Positions 61,050 through 64,000 of a DNA stretch of 64,000 bases are shown here, piece after piece. The first letter of the stretch is position 1; the number at the start of each line of letters is the position of its first letter. The notes beneath the pieces were generated by a model that searched no databases, was not told the origin of the DNA, and was given only the letters and a program-made list of their open reading frames with translations. The DNA lies in the IMG/VR virus record IMGVR_UViG_3300035703_000005, positions 62,001 to 126,000 of that record; one strand, written 5' to 3'. This DNA is from a virus. The translations under genes were made by a program, and so were the position numbers.

Positions 61050-63370
61050 TAGTTGCAGTTCCAACGACGAAGGGCTTTGTTGATTCTAGAATCTGGGTCT
61101 CTTGCAGTTTCTGTTGAAGTGAGTTTCTTCTTCATTCCACTCATTCTACGGCAAAAGGACTGACGACGTTCAGCTCTTTTGCCCGTAGGCTTTTTTTCGG
61201 TTACTGCAGTTTGTAGTTTTGAACCTGGATTTTCTCTACGATATGCATCAACGGCTTTCTGACTTAAACCATCAGTTTTATCTTTGCGATTTACAGATTG
61301 CCAATCTTCCTTTACCTCATCAGTAGAAACCATCACAATAGGATTTTTAACCCCCATTGATCTAGCTTTTGTTCTAAGGAGATTAACTTTAGTTGGAAGA
61401 TCTCTCATATCCTTTTTTGGGTTCTCTTCCATTTTCTCCTCATCTTCACATCCACAAGCTTCACTCATATTTGGATTAATTTCAATTTTGTTTTTCTTTT
61501 TTGAAACATCAATTACTTTTTGTTGTGGGTCTTTTGGGGTAGATTGATCATCTACTTCAAAAATAAATTCCTCTCTCCAGTTGAAGAATTCTTCATTATT
61601 TTGATTCAATGTACTTTCATTTTCCTTTTTTCCTTGTCTTTTTATTTTAGCAATATCATAAGCAGCCTTTCCAGCCTTTGCGATTGAAACTAAACCAGAT
61701 CCAATATTTGATAGTGTTTTTTTGGCAGCAGATCCAGTCGGTTCTTTATGAGAAATCGACTGCATTTTTGGTCCAGTTACACTACTTGCTTTTTTTTCTA
61801 TCTCCGATTTTCTTTGTGTTTCGGCTTGTTTTTTGAGAGATTCTTTTTGTTTTTCAACCTTTGCAATAGCTTCAGCTTCTTTTCTTTTTTCTCTCATCTT
61901 TCTTATTCGGTCCAACTTTATTCTTTCTCTCGCTCTCTCTTTCTTAGATTCCTCTCTAGCTTGTTTTTTAGCCTCAATTTTTTCTCTCTCAGTTTGTTGA
62001 AGAATTTTAGCAGCCTTTACTCTAGTTGCACCACGAACTCTCTCAGCTTTCTCAGTCGCAGTTAAACCTTTTTTTGGATTTTCTTCAGTTTTTTTTGGCT
62101 TTTTTTCAGTTTTTTTTGGCTTTTTTTCATCATCACCATCACCACGAATATCCGCAAGAAGATCATCTAACTTTCCCTCAGACAATGGAGAGAATTCCAA
62201 AATCATTTTTTGAACTAAAGAAACTTTCTCTTTAACTTCTTCTTTCTTTTTTTCAGGAAGACCTTCATGTTTTGTCTTTGCAAAGTCTCTTGCTGCCTTC
62301 TTGCTCATACCTTCAGCAGCCTTTGCAACCTCAGGAGATGCAGGAGTTCCTCCCTTCTTTGCAGCATAAACCATTCCCATAAATCTTTGTTGCGCTCTAC
62401 TTAAAGCCTTTTCTTCAATGTATTCTTCCTTAGTAAGTTCTCCAGTTGCTTTTGCTTTACGAATCTTCTTTGGATTCTTTAACTTACCGCCTGGATACAT
62501 ATCCTCTTCATCGTCACGATCATAGTCAGGATCCACATTCGCACGATGTCTTGCTGCTCTCTCTGGAGATGCCTTATCGTCATGAATACCTGATCTACGA
62601 AGAGGTGAAGTCTTTTCTGCTTCTCTCTTATCCTTTTGCTTTTGACGACTACGGTTCTTCTTGAAGTCCTTCATCGTCATGCCTTCTTCAACCATTTCAC
62701 CTTCTAGATCATAAGATTGACGAAGTTGTTTCATTGCATCATTCAATGCATTATTTCTCTTCTGCATTCCATATGCAGCACCTGCAATACCTGTTCCAGG
62801 ATTCTTGATATTTTGGCCTTTATTTGCAGCACTTACACCAGAGTCTGCAGCTTTTTTCGCTCTATTAATAGCTGCACCAGCAAGTGCAGCACCACCAGCA
62901 GCAAGCCCAGCAGCAACTAATGGTGCAATTTCATCAAGTTGTTCAGTTTCTTCCTTCATCTTTTCACGTTTTGCCTTTGTCTTAGCAAGAAGTCTTTCAC
63001 GAGCAGCTTCCTGTTCAGACTTAGAAATATTAAACATATCCCTATCGGTTTTAAGTCTCTCCTGGGGAGGAATAACTTTAGCTCTAACTTTTCTACGATT
63101 TAGAAGATACTTATCTGACTTATCGTGATCTCCGTCGTTATCAATATCCTTATCTTCCTTACCAACAGGATCTAAAGCTTCTTCTACCTTCTTCTTTTTA
63201 TCGGCAGCAATCTCGGCACCGACAATCGCTCTCCTCTTCTTTAAATAACTATCGGAAGAATCCGAATCACCATCATTATCCACATCGTCATCTTCTTGAC
63301 CGATAGGATCTAGTTTTTTAGGTGTTTTAGCTTCTGCAACAATACGTGAAAATTCTTCCCAACTAGCCAT
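61049..63370 (-). CDS. large charged structural protein with DxDNDGD repeats and DUF6321 tail
   Basis: 773 aa. Two N-terminal calcium-loop-like repeats (DDDVDNDGDSDSSDSYLKKR and DKDIDNDGDHDKSDKYLLNR, about residues 26-95), an Ala/Gly-rich segment (LVAAGLAAGGAALAGAAINR), then several hundred residues of Lys/Glu-rich coiled coil, and a C-terminal RRQSFCRRMSGMKKKLTSTE, ARDPDSRINKALRRWNC block that matches the DUF6321 domain of T4-like cyanophages. Probably a virion or assembly scaffold protein. Late octamer at 63397-63404. Confidence 0.75.
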   Translation of the reverse strand: MASWEEFSRIVAEAKTPKKLDPIGQEDDDVDNDGDSDSSDSYLKKRRAIVGAEIAADKKKKVEEALDPVGKEDKDIDNDGDHDKSDKYLLNRRKVRAKVIPPQERLKTDRDMFNISKSEQEAARERLLAKTKAKREKMKEETEQLDEIAPLVAAGLAAGGAALAGAAINRAKKAADSGVSAANKGQNIKNPGTGIAGAAYGMQKRNNALNDAMKQLRQSYDLEGEMVEEGMTMKDFKKNRSRQKQKDKREAEKTSPLRRSGIHDDKASPERAARHRANVDPDYDRDDEEDMYPGGKLKNPKKIRKAKATGELTKEEYIEEKALSRAQQRFMGMVYAAKKGGTPASPEVAKAAEGMSKKAARDFAKTKHEGLPEKKKEEVKEKVSLVQKMILEFSPLSEGKLDDLLADIRGDGDDEKKPKKTEKKPKKTEENPKKGLTATEKAERVRGATRVKAAKILQQTEREKIEAKKQAREESKKERARERIKLDRIRKMREKRKEAEAIAKVEKQKESLKKQAETQRKSEIEKKASSVTGPKMQSISHKEPTGSAAKKTLSNIGSGLVSIAKAGKAAYDIAKIKRQGKKENESTLNQNNEEFFNWREEFIFEVDDQSTPKDPQQKVIDVSKKKNKIEINPNMSEACGCEDEEKMEENPKKDMRDLPTKVNLLRTKARSMGVKNPIVMVSTDEVKEDWQSVNRKDKTDGLSQKAVDAYRRENPGSKLQTAVTEKKPTGKRAERRQSFCRRMSGMKKKLTSTETARDPDSRINKALRRWNCN

Positions 63371-63395
63371 TTATTTTGTAGAAATACTGCTAGTT

Positions 63396-64000
63396 TTATT
63401 TATTCTTTTTGCCCTTGCGGAATTTATCATAAATTGAAGTAATCTTAACTCCAGTATAACTCTTAACTTCTTGACCTGGAGTTAATGATTGAACATATTC
63501 CCTATATTCATCTGTTCCAATTTCGTGAGGATTCTCTACAAGATCTTTCAACCATGACTTAAACATTACGTCATCTTCAGTTACACAAATGACATAATTT
63601 GTTCCTCTACGAATTACCTCTCCTCTGAGTCCGGTATTCATATTTTCAACAAGATTACCAACCTCATAGATATGATCTACAAGATATGCATCTCTCATAC
63701 CTTCCTCATCGAGTTTAGGAGCTATTTCCCATACTTCAGTTCCTTCTTCAATATTCATAGATCTACGAAGGACATTAAATAATTCCTTTTTCTGCATATT
63801 ACCAAGAGTATCTGGAACACCCTTAGCAAATTTTACAAAATCTCCTTCTGCAGCCGCAAGTCTCAACTTAGATGCAGACATTCCAGTTACATCATCCGAA
63901 TCAGGATCTCTTTCTCCAGCAGAAACTACTTCAAGTTGATCATAGTTATAAAGCTCTCCATTATACTTATGACTTAAACCTTGAAATTCACCAAGTCTAT
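63396..64000 (-). CDS. cytidylyltransferase-like protein, partial (N-terminus beyond window)
   Basis: The frame continues uninterrupted through 64000, so the annotated piece is the C-terminal ~200 residues. VVSAGERDPDSDDVTGMSAS then KLRLAAAEGDFVKFAKGVPD holds the SxSKxR version of the ISTTxxR nucleotide-binding motif of the nucleotidyltransferase superfamily, as seen in cyanophage proteins called nicotinamide/glycerol-3-phosphate nucleotidyltransferase-like. The C-terminal 100 residues form an additional beta domain (GLRGEVIRRGTNYVICVTED). Function uncertain; it neighbours structural genes. Confidence 0.65.
   Translation of the reverse strand, partial: RLGEFQGLSHKYNGELYNYDQLEVVSAGERDPDSDDVTGMSASKLRLAAAEGDFVKFAKGVPDTLGNMQKKELFNVLRRSMNIEEGTEVWEIAPKLDEEGMRDAYLVDHIYEVGNLVENMNTGLRGEVIRRGTNYVICVTEDDVMFKSWLKDLVENPHEIGTDEYREYVQSLTPGQEVKSYTGVKITSIYDKFRKGKKNK
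63397..63404 (-). promoter_or_regulatory. late promoter AATAAATA
   Basis: Octamer on the minus strand, 27 nt before the ATG at 63370, overlapping the end of the upstream gene. Confidence 0.55.

Overview
The window is part of a large lytic T4-like cyanophage (cyanomyovirus) genome, probably infecting marine Synechococcus or Prochlorococcus. The evidence is phage-borne photosynthesis genes (psbA, psbD, two high-light-inducible proteins), carbon-metabolism genes (talC, gnd), phosphate-stress genes (pstS with a Pho box, an SLH porin), T4-type nrdA/nrdB and a gp61-like primase, virion proteins typical of cyanomyoviruses, T4-type late promoters (NATAAATA), and a very large tRNA array. Almost everything is on the minus strand. 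The exceptions seen are a methyltransferase at 5148-5684 and a structural pair at 50668-51423. The two end genes run off the window.

Layout. 1-12.5 kb holds small accessory genes, three interleaved P-loop sulfotransferase-like proteins plus a fourth, a diiron ferritin-like protein, two O-fucosyltransferase-like glycosyltransferases, methyltransferases and two 2OG/cupin-type oxygenase-fold proteins. 12.5-16.9 kb is the photosynthesis block: psbD with a small membrane protein in front of it, a LOG-family enzyme, a homing endonuclease, and psbA split by a 254-nt group I intron. 16.9-20.2 kb has two SGNH-like proteins flanking a NodU/CmcH carbamoyltransferase. 20.2-24.3 kb is a stress and nutrient block: hli, a 28-aa membrane peptide, hli, a 96-aa protein and peroxiredoxin, then pstS and the porin. 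24.3-34.5 kb is one tightly overlapping glycan operon (GT25, three GT11, GT2-like, GT10, UDP-sugar dehydrogenase, NAD synthetase, sugar methyltransferases, epimerases including a GDP-mannose 3,5-epimerase). 34.5-41.6 kb mixes small genes, a GIY-YIG endonuclease, a third O-fucosyltransferase-like protein, gnd, talC, a Dps-like protein and the first four tRNAs.

41.6-46.5 kb is the RNA island. With the outliers it makes 29 tRNA or tRNA-like genes that together cover all 20 amino acids. It also holds a circularly permuted, two-piece tmRNA gene with its own promoter, and two free-standing homing endonucleases. 46.5-64 kb returns to lysis enzymes, structural proteins, ribonucleotide reductase and primase.

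Working together: D1/D2, HLIPs, peroxiredoxin, talC/gnd and nrdAB fit the known cyanophage programme of keeping light reactions and pentose-phosphate flux running to make dNTPs. The tRNA set plus tmRNA looks like a near self-sufficient translation-support kit. The glycan operon suggests the phage makes fucosylated, methylated sugars for its own particle or to remodel the host envelope. The most notable signals are the permuted tmRNA with an unusual tag ending, two structurally aberrant tRNA-like genes beside each other, and four free-standing homing endonucleases that each carry a private late promoter.
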